A DNA stretch of 64,000 bases from BQWY01 sp046351095 (GCA_046351095.1 JAXLZC010000001.1:1240001-1304000); one strand, 5' to 3'. Counted from the stretch's first letter, positions 15,517 through 23,378 are shown. Made by a program: numbers and translations. The notes: generated by a model not told the origin, from the letters alone.

Positions 15517-16479
15517 TTAGAGCAGGTCTTCCTGCGTGAGTGTTCGGCGTTCCAGTGCGGCTCGGATACGTCCCAGCGCGGCCATTTCGATTTGGCGCAC
15601 ACGCTCGCGGGTCAATCCCAGCTCGCGGCCGATCTCTTCTAACGTTTTTGCCTCGCCCCCATCAAGCCCAAAACGCGAGATGACGACGAATTTTTCCTTC
15701 TCGGGTAACGCCGTCACCCAGGTCATCAGTTCCTCGCGGCGCTGCACGCCCTCGGCGCTGTCGGCCGGAGAGACCGCCATGGGATCTTCAATGACATCTT
15801 TCAAGAACGTGTCGCTGCGGTCGCTGATCGGGCTGTCGAGCGAACAGGTGGTGCGGACCAGCTGCTTGAGGTCTTCGACGTCTTCCTTGCTCAGCTTGGT
15901 GCGCGCGGCGATTTCTTCGACCGACGGCTCGCGCCCCTTCTCGTGTACCAACTTCTCGACCTCGCCGAGATAGCGATTCAACCGCTCCACCACGTGGACC
16001 GGCAGCCGCACCAGCTTGGCCTGATTGATGATGGCGCGTTCGATGAACTGGCGGATCCACCAGGACGCGTAGGTGCTGAACCGGAAGCCGCGCTTGTAGT
16101 TGAATTTCTCGACGGCCTTAATGAGCCCGAGGTTCCCCTCTTCGACGATGTCGGCGAAAGGAAATCCGCGGTTCATGTAGCGCTTGCCGATACTGATGAC
16201 CAACCGGAGGTTCGACTCGATCATTTGCGTCCGGGCGGCCTCGTCGCCGGCCATCACGCGTTTACCGAGTTCCTGCTCCTGCTTAAAGTTCAACAGGGTG
16301 GATCGGCGGACGTCCTTCAGATAGGTCTTGACCGTGTCGAACCCCTCGGAGCGGCCCTCGCTGCGCGACTCGGCCGGGGCACGCCCGGATTCCTCGCTCC
16401 AGCCCGACGCCTCGTCCGCGACAACGGGTTCTTCTTCGACTTCTGTGACGCGGGCGCGTTTGCGTTGTGCGTAGGCCAT
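15517..16479 (-). CDS. RNA polymerase sigma factor, RpoS-like (sigma-70 group 2)
   Basis: 320 residues. Region 1.2/2 begins VKTYLKDVRRSTLL; region 2 has NLRLVISIGKRYMNRG, the polymerase-binding NLGLIKAVEKF and the -10 recognition helix FSTYASWWIRQFIERAI. Region 3 (LPVHVVERLNRY) and region 4 with its helix-turn-helix (TLEEIGRELGLTRERVRQIE) follow. There is no large region 1.1 or non-conserved insert, so this is an alternative factor of the RpoS type, not the main RpoD. A charged 45-residue N-terminal stretch is variable. It should direct a general-stress or stationary-phase regulon. The neighbour apt probably shares its transcript. Confidence 0.92.
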   Translation of the reverse strand: MAYAQRKRARVTEVEEEPVVADEASGWSEESGRAPAESRSEGRSEGFDTVKTYLKDVRRSTLLNFKQEQELGKRVMAGDEAARTQMIESNLRLVISIGKRYMNRGFPFADIVEEGNLGLIKAVEKFNYKRGFRFSTYASWWIRQFIERAIINQAKLVRLPVHVVERLNRYLGEVEKLVHEKGREPSVEEIAARTKLSKEDVEDLKQLVRTTCSLDSPISDRSDTFLKDVIEDPMAVSPADSAEGVQRREELMTWVTALPEKEKFVVISRFGLDGGEAKTLEEIGRELGLTRERVRQIEMAALGRIRAALERRTLTQEDLL

Positions 16480-16535
16480 GGGTTCCAGACAGTCCTCGAA
16501 CGTCTTGCCAATCGATCCTGCTTACTTGTCGGTGC

Positions 16536-16817
16536 TCAGTACCAAATACTAAAGCTCGACTCCGCCCCGGTGGCCGATCGCCACTCGACCGCGACCTCGT
16601 CCACTCGACTTCTCGCCGGTCCCTGGCGCATCGCCGCGATGACGGCCTCGACCGCCGCCCGAGGCCCTTCGCACTCGGCCTCCACACGACCGTCGGGCAG
16701 GTTTCGCACCCCGCCGGTCAGACCCAGCGCCGACGCCTGTGTGTGGGTAAAGGCACGAAAGCCCACGCCATGAACCCGCCCGGAGACCACCACCATCGCC
16801 CGTACTCGTTCCGTCAT
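16536..16817 (-). CDS. Acylphosphatase
   Basis: 93 residues, the usual length. The signature VSGRVHGVGFRAFT holds the phosphate-binding loop and the catalytic Arg; the catalytic Asn is in GVRNLPDGRVE. It hydrolyses acyl phosphates such as 1,3-bisphosphoglycerate or carbamoyl phosphate. The ATG at 16817 follows AGGAG by eight bases; the open frame continues far upstream through the tRNA-Pro region and is not coding there. The ending ESSFSIWY is slightly longer than usual. The sigma-factor gene starts 56 bases after its stop. Confidence 0.94.
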   Translation of the reverse strand: MTERVRAMVVVSGRVHGVGFRAFTHTQASALGLTGGVRNLPDGRVEAECEGPRAAVEAVIAAMRQGPARSRVDEVAVEWRSATGAESSFSIWY

Positions 16818-16833
16818 CGTCAACGCTCCTCGC

Positions 16834-16861
16834 AGACTAGCACATGGGATTGAGAGCACAA
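16834..16861 (-). promoter_or_regulatory. Candidate promoter of the acylphosphatase gene
   Basis: Minus strand: TTGTGC (16856-16861), 16-base spacer ending TGC, TAGTCT (16834-16839). Another TGCTA-type extended -10; start close to the ATG at 16817. Confidence 0.4.
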
Positions 16862-16973
16862 GAAATTGCCGGAAACGCACGAAGGCCCTGCTGGACGCCT
16901 CTCCCCCGCCGCGCCCAGCCGACACTCGGCCCAGGGACTGGGGAAAAATTCTGCAGAAGAGGCAAATCCGATC

Positions 16974-17002
16974 TTGACCCCTGAGTGGTGAAGCCCTATG
17001 AT
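16974..17002 (+). promoter_or_regulatory. Strong sigma-70 promoter for tRNA-Pro and downstream genes
   Basis: TTGACC, 17-base spacer, TATGAT: one of the best matches in the window. The tRNA begins about 100 bases after the predicted start, leaving a 5' leader to be processed. No terminator separates the tRNA from the four genes after it. Confidence 0.7.
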
Positions 17003-17109
17003 CCGCGACGCGCTTCGGCGTGGAAAGCAGGCAGCGTACCGACCCGCGTGAGTGGCCGATTCTGCACTCTTGACGGGGCTGACTGCGATCCTTTAGGACT
17101 AGAAGAAGT

Positions 17110-17186
<77 letters not shown>

Positions 17187-17240
17187 TCTTCATAGCATCG
17201 TTCGTCGCTTCCCTCCATCACCAAACCCGGTGGATCTACG

Positions 17241-17621
17241 ATGACAGCACACGCAACCTGCGACGGGTGCGGCGCCGCTTCCGGCGCATTGATGAAATAC
17301 TCGCTCGGCAAGGACTTTTTCGGCCGAGTGTACGACCGGCTCTCGCCCTCGACGGATCAAAGTCCGAAGTGGTACTGCGAAAGCTGCTCGATGCTGAAAA
17401 ACCTGCAGCGCGATTTCCGCGACATTCGGGCGGAATTCGACAAACTCTCCAAGGGACAGCCCTCGGCGCTCGCACAGGCGGACGACCGGCAGCGGGCGCA
17501 GTTGCGGCTGCGGGAAATCGCCACCTTGGCGGCCGTCTCATCGCCCGCCTCGACGCTGATCAGCGCCGCCGAGGCCTCGCAGTTGTTGGCCTCGCTTCAG
17601 CAGCAGGGCGCACCGGCGTAA
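17241..17621 (+). CDS. Small protein with two CxxC pairs (probable zinc site)
   Basis: 126 residues. C7/C10 and C46/C49 (CDGC and CESC) form a four-Cys site of the zinc-ribbon kind, separated by a segment with KYSLGKDFFGRVYDRL. The second half is helical and Ala/Gln-rich. I do not recognise the family. It begins 55 bases after tRNA-Pro with no terminator between and is followed after five bases by a ferredoxin gene, so it opens a small operon of metal-binding proteins. A zinc or redox accessory role is inference. Confidence 0.75.
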   Translation: MTAHATCDGCGAASGALMKYSLGKDFFGRVYDRLSPSTDQSPKWYCESCSMLKNLQRDFRDIRAEFDKLSKGQPSALAQADDRQRAQLRLREIATLAAVSSPASTLISAAEASQLLASLQQQGAPA

Positions 17622-17626
17622 CGACC

Positions 17627-17977
17627 ATGCCAGGGTATCAACGCCATCTGTTCGTCTGCACGAACCAACGCGGCCCGGATGACGAACGCGGTTGCTGCGC
17701 CAAACTGGGCAGCGAAGCCCTACACGCGCACTTTAAGCAAGAAGCCAAACGCCTCAACTTGAAGAACATTGTGCGGACGAACAAAGCCGGGTGCCTCGAC
17801 CACTGTTCTCAAGGTCCGAGCGTCGTCGTGTATCCGGAAGGCGTCTGGTACCAGGTCCACACGGTGGCGGACGCAACCGAAATCATGGAGCGGCATATCG
17901 TCGGCGGTGAGGTCGTGACGCGCCTCCTGTTGCCCGACCATCCCTGCCCGACGTCGTTACCGAAATTGGCACGCTGA
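17627..17977 (+). CDS. Thioredoxin-fold [2Fe-2S] ferredoxin
   Basis: 116 residues. The start RHLFVCTNQR, then CC at 23-24, GCLDHC at 56-60 and P-S-V-V-V-Y-P-E-G-V-W-Y-Q match the thioredoxin-like [2Fe-2S] ferredoxins related to the NuoE/HoxE fold. Ligands would be C11, C23 or C24, C56 and C60. Such proteins carry single electrons in the cytoplasm. The ATG at 17627 is five bases after the previous stop, so the genes are tightly linked; a longer frame starting inside that gene is a shadow. The partner enzyme is not apparent in the cluster. Confidence 0.9.
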   Translation: MPGYQRHLFVCTNQRGPDDERGCCAKLGSEALHAHFKQEAKRLNLKNIVRTNKAGCLDHCSQGPSVVVYPEGVWYQVHTVADATEIMERHIVGGEVVTRLLLPDHPCPTSLPKLAR

Positions 17978-18023
17978 TCGGCACCCGCACCACGTCCATC
18001 GACACACCGGCACCACCAGCACC

Positions 18024-18437
18024 ATGGCCGCCCACGATAAATGGAAAGCGAACGCCGAAAAAGTGGCGTTCATGAAACGGTTTCCCGGCCTCACAACGGC
18101 GTGGGAGCCGACGCAGGGGAAAACCGTCGCGACGGTCATCCCGATGCGCAGCAAGCCAGGGTCCGCCCTCCTGCTGTTTTCGGATGGATCGTTTGTGGTA
18201 GCCGCCGCTCCGACACCGGAACCACGCGAGTTGGCCGAAGGCTTGGCCGCAGCACGACCGCACCTCACGGCCACCTGCGGCGACGCCTACGCCGAGTACG
18301 ACCGTCTGATCGAGCAGGACCTCGCCGCGCTGCGCGCCGCAAGGCTGGAAAATATCGTCGGCGCCATCCATAACAACATGGCGCTGGTCCCCGAATTAAA
18401 AGACCGGCTCAAAGCCCTGGTCAAGGAGTGGGCATGA
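18024..18437 (+). CDS. Conserved-looking protein of unknown function in ferredoxin cluster
   Basis: 137 residues, cytoplasmic, no signal peptide or membrane segment. A first half with beta character (T-V-A-T-V-I-P-M-R-S-K-P-G-S-A-L-L-L) is followed by a long helical half ending L-K-D-R-L-K-A-L-V-K-E-W-A. It contains one Cys (TCGDAY). I do not recognise it. Its stop overlaps the start of the next ferredoxin gene by four bases (ATGA), so the two proteins are probably made together and may interact. Confidence 0.7.
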   Translation: MAAHDKWKANAEKVAFMKRFPGLTTAWEPTQGKTVATVIPMRSKPGSALLLFSDGSFVVAAAPTPEPRELAEGLAAARPHLTATCGDAYAEYDRLIEQDLAALRAARLENIVGAIHNNMALVPELKDRLKALVKEWA

Positions 18438-18733
18438 GCAGTCTCCCGCAAAAAAATATGTTCGAGATCTTCTCCCAAGGTCTCTTCGAAGGAGTCAAAC
18501 CCATGATGGTCGTCCGCGATCACCTCGTCCGCCACCCCGACCGTTGCGCACACCACGGCATTTGCGTACCGATCTGCCCGACCGGCGCCTGGCTGTCCAC
18601 GCCGCCGTATAAGTTCGACGCCTCGCGTTGTTTGGAAAGTTGCCGGCTCTGTTTGGACGCTTGCCCGAGCCAGGCCATCTACGCGGTCTACAAAAAAGGC
18701 GACAAGCTGCTCATGCCGCAGCAGAAGAGCTAA
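18434..18733 (+). CDS. Two-cluster 4Fe-4S-type ferredoxin with atypical ligands
   Basis: 99 residues. Two iron-sulfur motifs are visible: C38-x2-H41-x2-C44-x3-C48-P, where the usual second Cys is His, and C66-x3-C70-x2-C73-x3-C77-P, where the first spacing is one residue longer than standard. The first cluster could be 3Fe-4S or His-ligated. The N-terminal 35 residues (FEIFSQGLFEGVKPMMVVRDHLV) form an extra helix that may dock a partner. The start is translationally coupled to the preceding unknown gene. It ends the four-gene cluster after tRNA-Pro. Confidence 0.85.
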   Translation: MSSLPQKNMFEIFSQGLFEGVKPMMVVRDHLVRHPDRCAHHGICVPICPTGAWLSTPPYKFDASRCLESCRLCLDACPSQAIYAVYKKGDKLLMPQQKS

Positions 18734-18788
18734 GCCGCTCCTTCGTTAGGCACGATTCGCACTGCGTTCTGCTAACTATGATGAGGAA

Positions 18789-19220
18789 TCAGGCGGGACG
18801 GTTGCGATCGAGGAACCGCTGAATGGCCTCGAGGTACTGCGGAATTTGCCGAACGGCGACCGCGAGCGCCTCGTACACGCGCGCCGCATCGATCTCGTCG
18901 TACTCGTGCACAATAGGATTGCGCAGTCCGGCGGCTTTTGCGCACTCCTTCGCCATCTCGTGCGGCATCACACCGAGACTCCCAAGCACCACAAACGAAT
19001 CGTAGTAGTCCTTCGGCACCCCGTGCTCGAACTCAGTCGCCAGATGAAAATTGATGTCGATCATGCGCCCGATCGTCCGCTCTAAATACCGCTCCGCCAA
19101 CGTCTCATGCGTCGGGTCGTTCATGTAGCTGTCCCGCGGCAAGTCGGCGAGTTTGGAAAGGCGAGGAAGGGCCTGCAAGATAAGCGACATTTTCCGCGTC
19201 ACGAGGGTGGGATCGATCAC
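18789..19220 (-). CDS. hepT: HepT-like HEPN toxin (ribonuclease)
   Basis: 143 residues, all-helical HEPN fold. The catalytic R-x4-H-x-Y motif is present as RNPIVHEY, with the Tyr that cognate MntA adenylylates. In this type of system the toxin cuts RNA until modified by the nucleotidyltransferase antitoxin. The start is GTG at 19220, overlapping the stop of the antitoxin gene by four bases (GTGA), so the pair is translationally coupled. The motif is intact, so the toxin should be functional. Confidence 0.93.
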   Translation of the reverse strand: MIDPTLVTRKMSLILQALPRLSKLADLPRDSYMNDPTHETLAERYLERTIGRMIDINFHLATEFEHGVPKDYYDSFVVLGSLGVMPHEMAKECAKAAGLRNPIVHEYDEIDAARVYEALAVAVRQIPQYLEAIQRFLDRNRPA

Positions 19221-19645
19221 GTCGGCCTCTTCTCCCCACGCAGCGACGCAACCCGTGACGTCACGTACCGCCGCTCCATCGCGAGGTAGGGCAAAAAATC
19301 CTGATAGCGCTTGAAGGCACGCAATCGAAGCCGCGCGAAATCCGCTGCTGCCCCATACACCAACCGGCTCGATTCGACGACTGTGCGGAGAAACAACGGG
19401 TCCGCATGGTTTAGAATCGCCAGATCGACACGCCGCCCCGGGAGGACGCTCTGGAGAGCTGCCTGCATCTCCTGCACACGCTCAAAAGCCCTGCCATCAT
19501 AGACCTCGAATTGCACGGCAAGATCGAGATCACTCTCGGCGTGCGTTGTGCCTCGTACAGTCGACCCAAACTGCACAACAAGCAACGCACCGAATCGCTC
19601 GGCGATTGCTCGGATCTGGGCAACCATTTCGGCGGTGATATTCAT
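19217..19645 (-). CDS. mntA: MntA-like nucleotidyltransferase antitoxin
   Basis: 142 residues from the ATG at 19645; a GTG at 19657 would add four residues and neither has a good ribosome site. The minimal nucleotidyltransferase signature GSTVRGTTHAESDLDL gives the G-S-x2-R-G motif and the D-x-D metal site. Such antitoxins neutralise HepT by adding AMP to its HEPN Tyr. It precedes hepT, the usual order. No phage or transposon genes adjoin the pair, which may have stability or anti-phage value. Confidence 0.92.
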   Translation of the reverse strand: MNITAEMVAQIRAIAERFGALLVVQFGSTVRGTTHAESDLDLAVQFEVYDGRAFERVQEMQAALQSVLPGRRVDLAILNHADPLFLRTVVESSRLVYGAAADFARLRLRAFKRYQDFLPYLAMERRYVTSRVASLRGEKRPT

Positions 19646-19743
19646 GGCGGCTTTCACGATCAGTATCGACTCTCTACAAATTGCAGCCTAGCCGAACCGG
19701 TTCGCGCTGTCATCTTAGAGAGCACCTACATGACTGCGCCCCC

Positions 19744-20796
19744 TCAGATCATATGTTTCCGGATGTGGCCCCAGTAGGCGCTGCCGACATACCCGCAGCC
19801 GAGCGACCCGGTCGTGAGCGCCATGATCCGGTAGACGGTGCTACGCGGAATTTTGACCTTCACCGTGGGATCGAGCAGATTCGGCGCCGCCTGCACGGCG
19901 CGGAGGGTTTCTCCCGCCGATAAAATCGGCCACATACAGGCCAGCCGCAGACGCACTTCCCACCGCGGCAACGCCATCGTATAGAGCCAGCCCTGATCGA
20001 GATGGGCCATCGCCTGCTTGATCAACGCGCGCAACACCGGCTGGAACTTGTCGCGATTATTCACATCAAGCAAGGACTCCGCCGTCAGTCCCGCCTCGGC
20101 CAGCATCGGCGCCGGAATATAACAACGCCCCCGCCGCAGATCGTGCGCCACGTCCTTCACGATGTTCGTGAGCTGCAGTCCTTTCCCGAAGCGCACCCCG
20201 ACGGCCGCCATCTGCTCGACATCCCATCCAGCCAGCGTATGGCGATGCGCGCAGGTAATCCCCGTCCAAAATTCGCCGACACAGCCCGCCACGAGATACG
20301 TGTAGCGATCGAGTTCTTCCGCCGTCTGTAGTGCAATCGGATGTTCGGCCGTGCCCGCGGCAAATTCCTTCAGGTCCATCGCCATGCCCTTGGGCAAGGT
20401 CGCCATGAGCCAGCGGATATATTTTTTGTCGAGCGGCGTGAGGTTCTCGAAGAGACGGAAACAGTCGTCCAGGCGCTGCAACAGCACCGTCTCGCCCTGT
20501 GACGCCTGGTGCGGGAGCAACGCCGCTTGGATGGCGGCGATATCTTTCCAATCGGGCGAGTTGGAGGCGAATTGCTGCTGCAGGCGTAGGAGAAACTCCA
20601 AGCGCCGCTCGACCGGAATCACTTCCGTATCGGCGATGGTATCCGCCGCCCGCGCGAACAAGTAGGCCAGGCCGACCTGATCGCGCACGTCGGCCGGCAG
20701 CACAGCCAGTGTCGTATAAAACAGACGCGAGACGCGCTTCAGCACGTCGCCGAGTAATTGATGCTTGAACGAATCGGACTGGGGAGACGCGGTCAC
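19744..20796 (-). CDS. Squalene/phytoene synthase family protein
   Basis: 350 residues from the GTG at 20796, which overlaps the upstream cupredoxin stop (GTGA). The two prenyl-diphosphate Asp-rich motifs are clear: ARAADTIADT near residue 50 and NIVKDVAHDLRRGRCYIP in the middle, with YTYLVAGCVGEFW between. The enzyme joins two prenyl diphosphates head to head to make squalene or a carotenoid precursor. Unlike eukaryotic squalene synthase, no clear C-terminal anchor is seen. No hopanoid or carotenoid genes are beside it, so the exact product is not fixed. A longer frame begins inside the cupredoxin gene and is unlikely. Confidence 0.9.
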   Translation of the reverse strand: MTASPQSDSFKHQLLGDVLKRVSRLFYTTLAVLPADVRDQVGLAYLFARAADTIADTEVIPVERRLEFLLRLQQQFASNSPDWKDIAAIQAALLPHQASQGETVLLQRLDDCFRLFENLTPLDKKYIRWLMATLPKGMAMDLKEFAAGTAEHPIALQTAEELDRYTYLVAGCVGEFWTGITCAHRHTLAGWDVEQMAAVGVRFGKGLQLTNIVKDVAHDLRRGRCYIPAPMLAEAGLTAESLLDVNNRDKFQPVLRALIKQAMAHLDQGWLYTMALPRWEVRLRLACMWPILSAGETLRAVQAAPNLLDPTVKVKIPRSTVYRIMALTTGSLGCGYVGSAYWGHIRKHMI

Positions 20797-21227
20797 GGGC
20801 GGACGTCCAACAGCCCCTCCATCCCCTTTTCCCGGTGGCTTTTGAAAAAGAGGAGCTGTTTGTCGCAATAAAACGGAAAGGTGCCGACTTGAGTCGGCGT
20901 AAAGCGGAGTACGACCGATTTCCCGGGGCTCACATCTTGCTCCAACGTCAGGCCGCCGTCCTTCACGACAAAATTGTGAGGCACAAGCGTCGTGACACTG
21001 GTGAGCGTCAATTCCACAGGTTGATTAACCTGGACGACCAGATGGGACGGTGTATACGAATAGCTGTCGAGCACGAGTGTCGCCCGTTGGATGCCGTCGG
21101 CGCCGATAACTGCAGCGACCGCCGCGGTCGCAGAGCCATCGCCTCCCGCCTGCGCGAAGGCCCTCCCTTCGCCACCACAGAGCAGACCGACCGCGAACAA
21201 CACCCACAAGACGCCACGTCGCAACAT
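20793..21227 (-). CDS. Exported cupredoxin (blue-copper-like) protein
   Basis: 144 residues. A signal peptide ends near AFAQA. The mature part is a cupredoxin fold with H84 in VPHNF and C121, H131 and M136 in the C-terminal loop, the four ligands of a type 1 copper site. The C-to-H spacing (10 residues) is longer than in plastocyanin. It probably carries electrons or copper in the periplasm. Its stop codon overlaps the start of the squalene/phytoene synthase gene, an unexpected coupling. No copper-export genes adjoin. Confidence 0.85.
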   Translation of the reverse strand: MLRRGVLWVLFAVGLLCGGEGRAFAQAGGDGSATAAVAAVIGADGIQRATLVLDSYSYTPSHLVVQVNQPVELTLTSVTTLVPHNFVVKDGGLTLEQDVSPGKSVVLRFTPTQVGTFPFYCDKQLLFFKSHREKGMEGLLDVRP

Positions 21228-21360
21228 GCGGCCCTTCTAACAGATGGCCCAGGGAGGGTCAACAAAGTCGACCATCAGGGCGGGAGAGGCCGGCGATCGT
21301 CAAGATTCAAATCTGGTTAGAAATGCCTAATCTATCGATGACTTCGGAATTGCAAGGGAC

Positions 21361-21389
21361 TTGACCTCCGGCCCGACGGAGGTTATTCA
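21361..21389 (+). promoter_or_regulatory. Candidate promoter of htpX
   Basis: TTGACC, 17-base spacer, TATTCA, about 110 bases before the htpX ATG. A CCTCC/GGAGG inverted repeat occupies the spacer. Confidence 0.4.
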
Positions 21390-21499
21390 TGCAGTACACG
21401 GTCACGGATCGTGCACAGGGGCAAGGCTGCCGGGATAGACGACAGAAGCCTGGGGTCGGTGCCACGCAGAGATCGCGCAGACCGGAGGAGGAGTCTCAC

Positions 21500-22429
21500 A
21501 TGAAATGGTTGAAGGGCATCGGGCTATTTCTGATCGCCAACTTCCTGATCTATATCACCCTGTCCATTACGGCGACGTTGTTGGTCAACGTCATCTTGCC
21601 GGCGTTCGGCATCGATGTGCGCGGCGTCTTCAGCCAGCAATTGCTGGTCTGGTCGTTGGTCATCGGCTTCGGCGGCGCCTTTATCAGCTTGTTGTTCTCC
21701 AAGCAGATGGCGCGCGCCATGCTGGACTGTTACCAGATCACGCAACCGCACACGCAGGCTGAGCAGGTTGTGTTCGGCTCCGTGCAGGAGATCGCGAATC
21801 GCCTGCAGATTACGATGCCGGAAGTGTGGATCTACAATTCGCCGGATCCCAACGCGTTTGCGACAGGACCGACGAAAAATAATGCCATGGTGGCCGTGTC
21901 GACCGGCCTTTTGAACAACCTGCGGGAGAACGAAGTCCGCGGCGTCTTGGCACACGAGATGGGCCACGTGTTCAACGGCGACATGTTCACCACCACCGTC
22001 CTCTCGGGGTTGATGAACACGTTCGTGCACTACATCAGCAACATGGCCTACTCGCTGATCGCGCAGCCGCAGAGCGATCGGGACGGCGAATCGTCGGCGG
22101 GGAATCCCTTCCTGGCGATGGTCGTGCATATCGTCCTGCAGATCGCCCTGTCGGCGCTCGCAATGATCGTGGTGAGCTGGCATTCGCGTCGGCGCGAGTT
22201 TGCGGCCGATGCCTTCGCCGCAAAGGTCTACGGCAAGGAGGCGATGATCGGCGCCTTGCAGGCGATCGACGGTTGGGTCCAACGGGCGCAGCTCCCGATG
22301 GAGCCGGCATCGGATCCCTTGGCGACGATGAAGATCTCCGGCCGCCCAGGCGGCATGATGCAGCTCTTCGCGACGCATCCGCCGATCGAAGCGCGTATCG
22401 AAGCCTTGCGGGAATTGCGCTTGGCCTAA
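21500..22429 (+). CDS. htpX: Membrane zinc metalloprotease HtpX
   Basis: 309 residues. Two N-terminal membrane helices are followed by the zinc site H152-E153-x2-H156 (HEMGH), a second hydrophobic pair, the third ligand region REFAADAFAA, and the C-terminal FATHPPIEARI common to this family. HtpX degrades damaged inner-membrane proteins and overlaps in function with FtsH. The ATG at 21500 is preceded by GGAGGAGGAG; an upstream ATG at 21389 falls in the promoter. A strong terminator follows. Confidence 0.96.
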   Translation: MKWLKGIGLFLIANFLIYITLSITATLLVNVILPAFGIDVRGVFSQQLLVWSLVIGFGGAFISLLFSKQMARAMLDCYQITQPHTQAEQVVFGSVQEIANRLQITMPEVWIYNSPDPNAFATGPTKNNAMVAVSTGLLNNLRENEVRGVLAHEMGHVFNGDMFTTTVLSGLMNTFVHYISNMAYSLIAQPQSDRDGESSAGNPFLAMVVHIVLQIALSALAMIVVSWHSRRREFAADAFAAKVYGKEAMIGALQAIDGWVQRAQLPMEPASDPLATMKISGRPGGMMQLFATHPPIEARIEALRELRLA

Positions 22430-22455
22430 CCGACGCATCGCAGGCGCAGTGTTAC

Positions 22456-22490
22456 AACCCGGCTCGCGGCTCACCCGCGAGCCGGGTTTT
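22456..22490 (+). terminator. Intrinsic terminator after htpX
   Basis: Twelve-base stem CCCGGCTCGCGG / CCGCGAGCCGGG with a five-base loop, followed by TTTTCTTT. Confidence 0.93.
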
Positions 22491-22517
22491 CTTTGTCGTT
22501 CTTTTCTATGGTCATAT

Positions 22518-22538
22518 CTTCCGTCTGCCGTCTTCCCT
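22518..22538 (+). repeat. Heptamer array, three degenerate units
   Basis: CTTCCGT CTGCCGT CTTCCCT in the spacer after htpX. It matches the heptamer unit seen at 30950, 47703 and 50702. Confidence 0.5.
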
Positions 22539-22555
22539 CCGCCTCCCTGTTGCTT

Positions 22556-22583
22556 TTGACTTCGCAGCCACGCACCATAGACG
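22556..22583 (+). promoter_or_regulatory. Candidate promoter of the glutathione-peroxidase-like gene
   Basis: TTGACT, 16-base spacer, TAGACG. The leader then holds a nine-base inverted repeat (GTTCCGCAT 22599-22607, ATGCGGAAC 22623-22631) just before the ribosome site. Confidence 0.45.
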
Positions 22584-22653
22584 CGAGCCCAGATCACCGT
22601 TCCGCATTTCCTGTGCAATGACATGCGGAACCAGCGACAAGGGAGGTCTCTCA

Positions 22654-23298
22654 ATGCGCATCACACAGTGGAGTTCTATACGGTCGTTCTGTTCGATATC
22701 CGTGGGCGTCGGATTGGCGAGTCTCGCCGCATGCGGATCCAGCTATTTGTTCGATCTCGGCCAAGTCCACGCCGCAGCATCCACCACAGCAGGAGCACTC
22801 ATGACGGCAAGTAAAGCGACAGGCATCTACGATTTCACACTCAACGACATCGACGGCAAACCCTTGCCACTCAGTCAGTTCAAAGGCAAGGTCTTGCTCC
22901 TAGTGAATACCGCCAGTTTTTGCGGCAACACCCCGCAGTACAGCGACCTCGAAACAATGTACGAGACGTATCAGGAAAAGGGGCTGGAGATTCTGGCGTT
23001 CCCCGCCAACAATTTTGGCCAGCAGGAGCCAGGCACGAACGCGGAGATCAAAACCTTCTGCAATACGAAGTACAGCTTGTCGTTTCCGCTCTTCAGCAAG
23101 ATCAGCGTAAAGGGCTCAGACAAACACCCGCTGTACCAGTACCTGACCGAGCAGAGCCCGTTCCCGGGCGAAGTGGAGTGGAACTTTCAGAAGTATTTGG
23201 TCGACCGATCCGGCAAGGTAATCGCGCGGTATCACCACCGCACCAATCCCTTATCCGCCCAGATCGTGCAAGATGTGGAGAAGGCGTTGAAGCAGTAA
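22654..23298 (+). CDS. Glutathione-peroxidase-like thiol peroxidase, lipoprotein form
   Basis: 214 residues. The N-terminus carries a lipobox (LAAC, C27), so the protein should be anchored outside the cytoplasm, unlike most of the family. The peroxidase domain starts near residue 57 and holds peroxidatic C90 (NTASFCGNT), resolving C136, Gln in NNFGQQEPG and the WNFQKYLVD motif, so it is a two-Cys enzyme likely reduced by thioredoxin-type donors. The ATG at 22654 follows GGGAGG. A second in-frame ATG at 22801 has its own AGGAG five bases upstream and would yield a cytoplasmic enzyme lacking the anchor. Confidence 0.93.
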   Translation: MRITQWSSIRSFCSISVGVGLASLAACGSSYLFDLGQVHAAASTTAGALMTASKATGIYDFTLNDIDGKPLPLSQFKGKVLLLVNTASFCGNTPQYSDLETMYETYQEKGLEILAFPANNFGQQEPGTNAEIKTFCNTKYSLSFPLFSKISVKGSDKHPLYQYLTEQSPFPGEVEWNFQKYLVDRSGKVIARYHHRTNPLSAQIVQDVEKALKQ

Positions 23299-23348
23299 CC
23301 GCCGCAGGTCGACCTGGCGGAGCCGCGCACCAGCGGCTCCGCGTCTAT

Positions 23349-23378
23349 CCTAACCTTTCCTAGCCCTTCCTAACCCTT
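23349..23378 (+). repeat. Decamer tandem repeat, three units
   Basis: CCTAACCTTT CCTAGCCCTT CCTAACCCTT between convergent genes; the last unit overlaps the stop codon of the minus-strand gene. Confidence 0.6.

Noticed and set aside
17267..17626. Fusion of the zinc-type protein with the ferredoxin
   Set aside because: The long frame covers the first gene in a different register; the ferredoxin has its own ATG at 17627.
23320..23345. Terminator between the peroxidase and the convergent gene
   Set aside because: A GGAGCCG/CGGCTCC hairpin exists but has no T run on either side.
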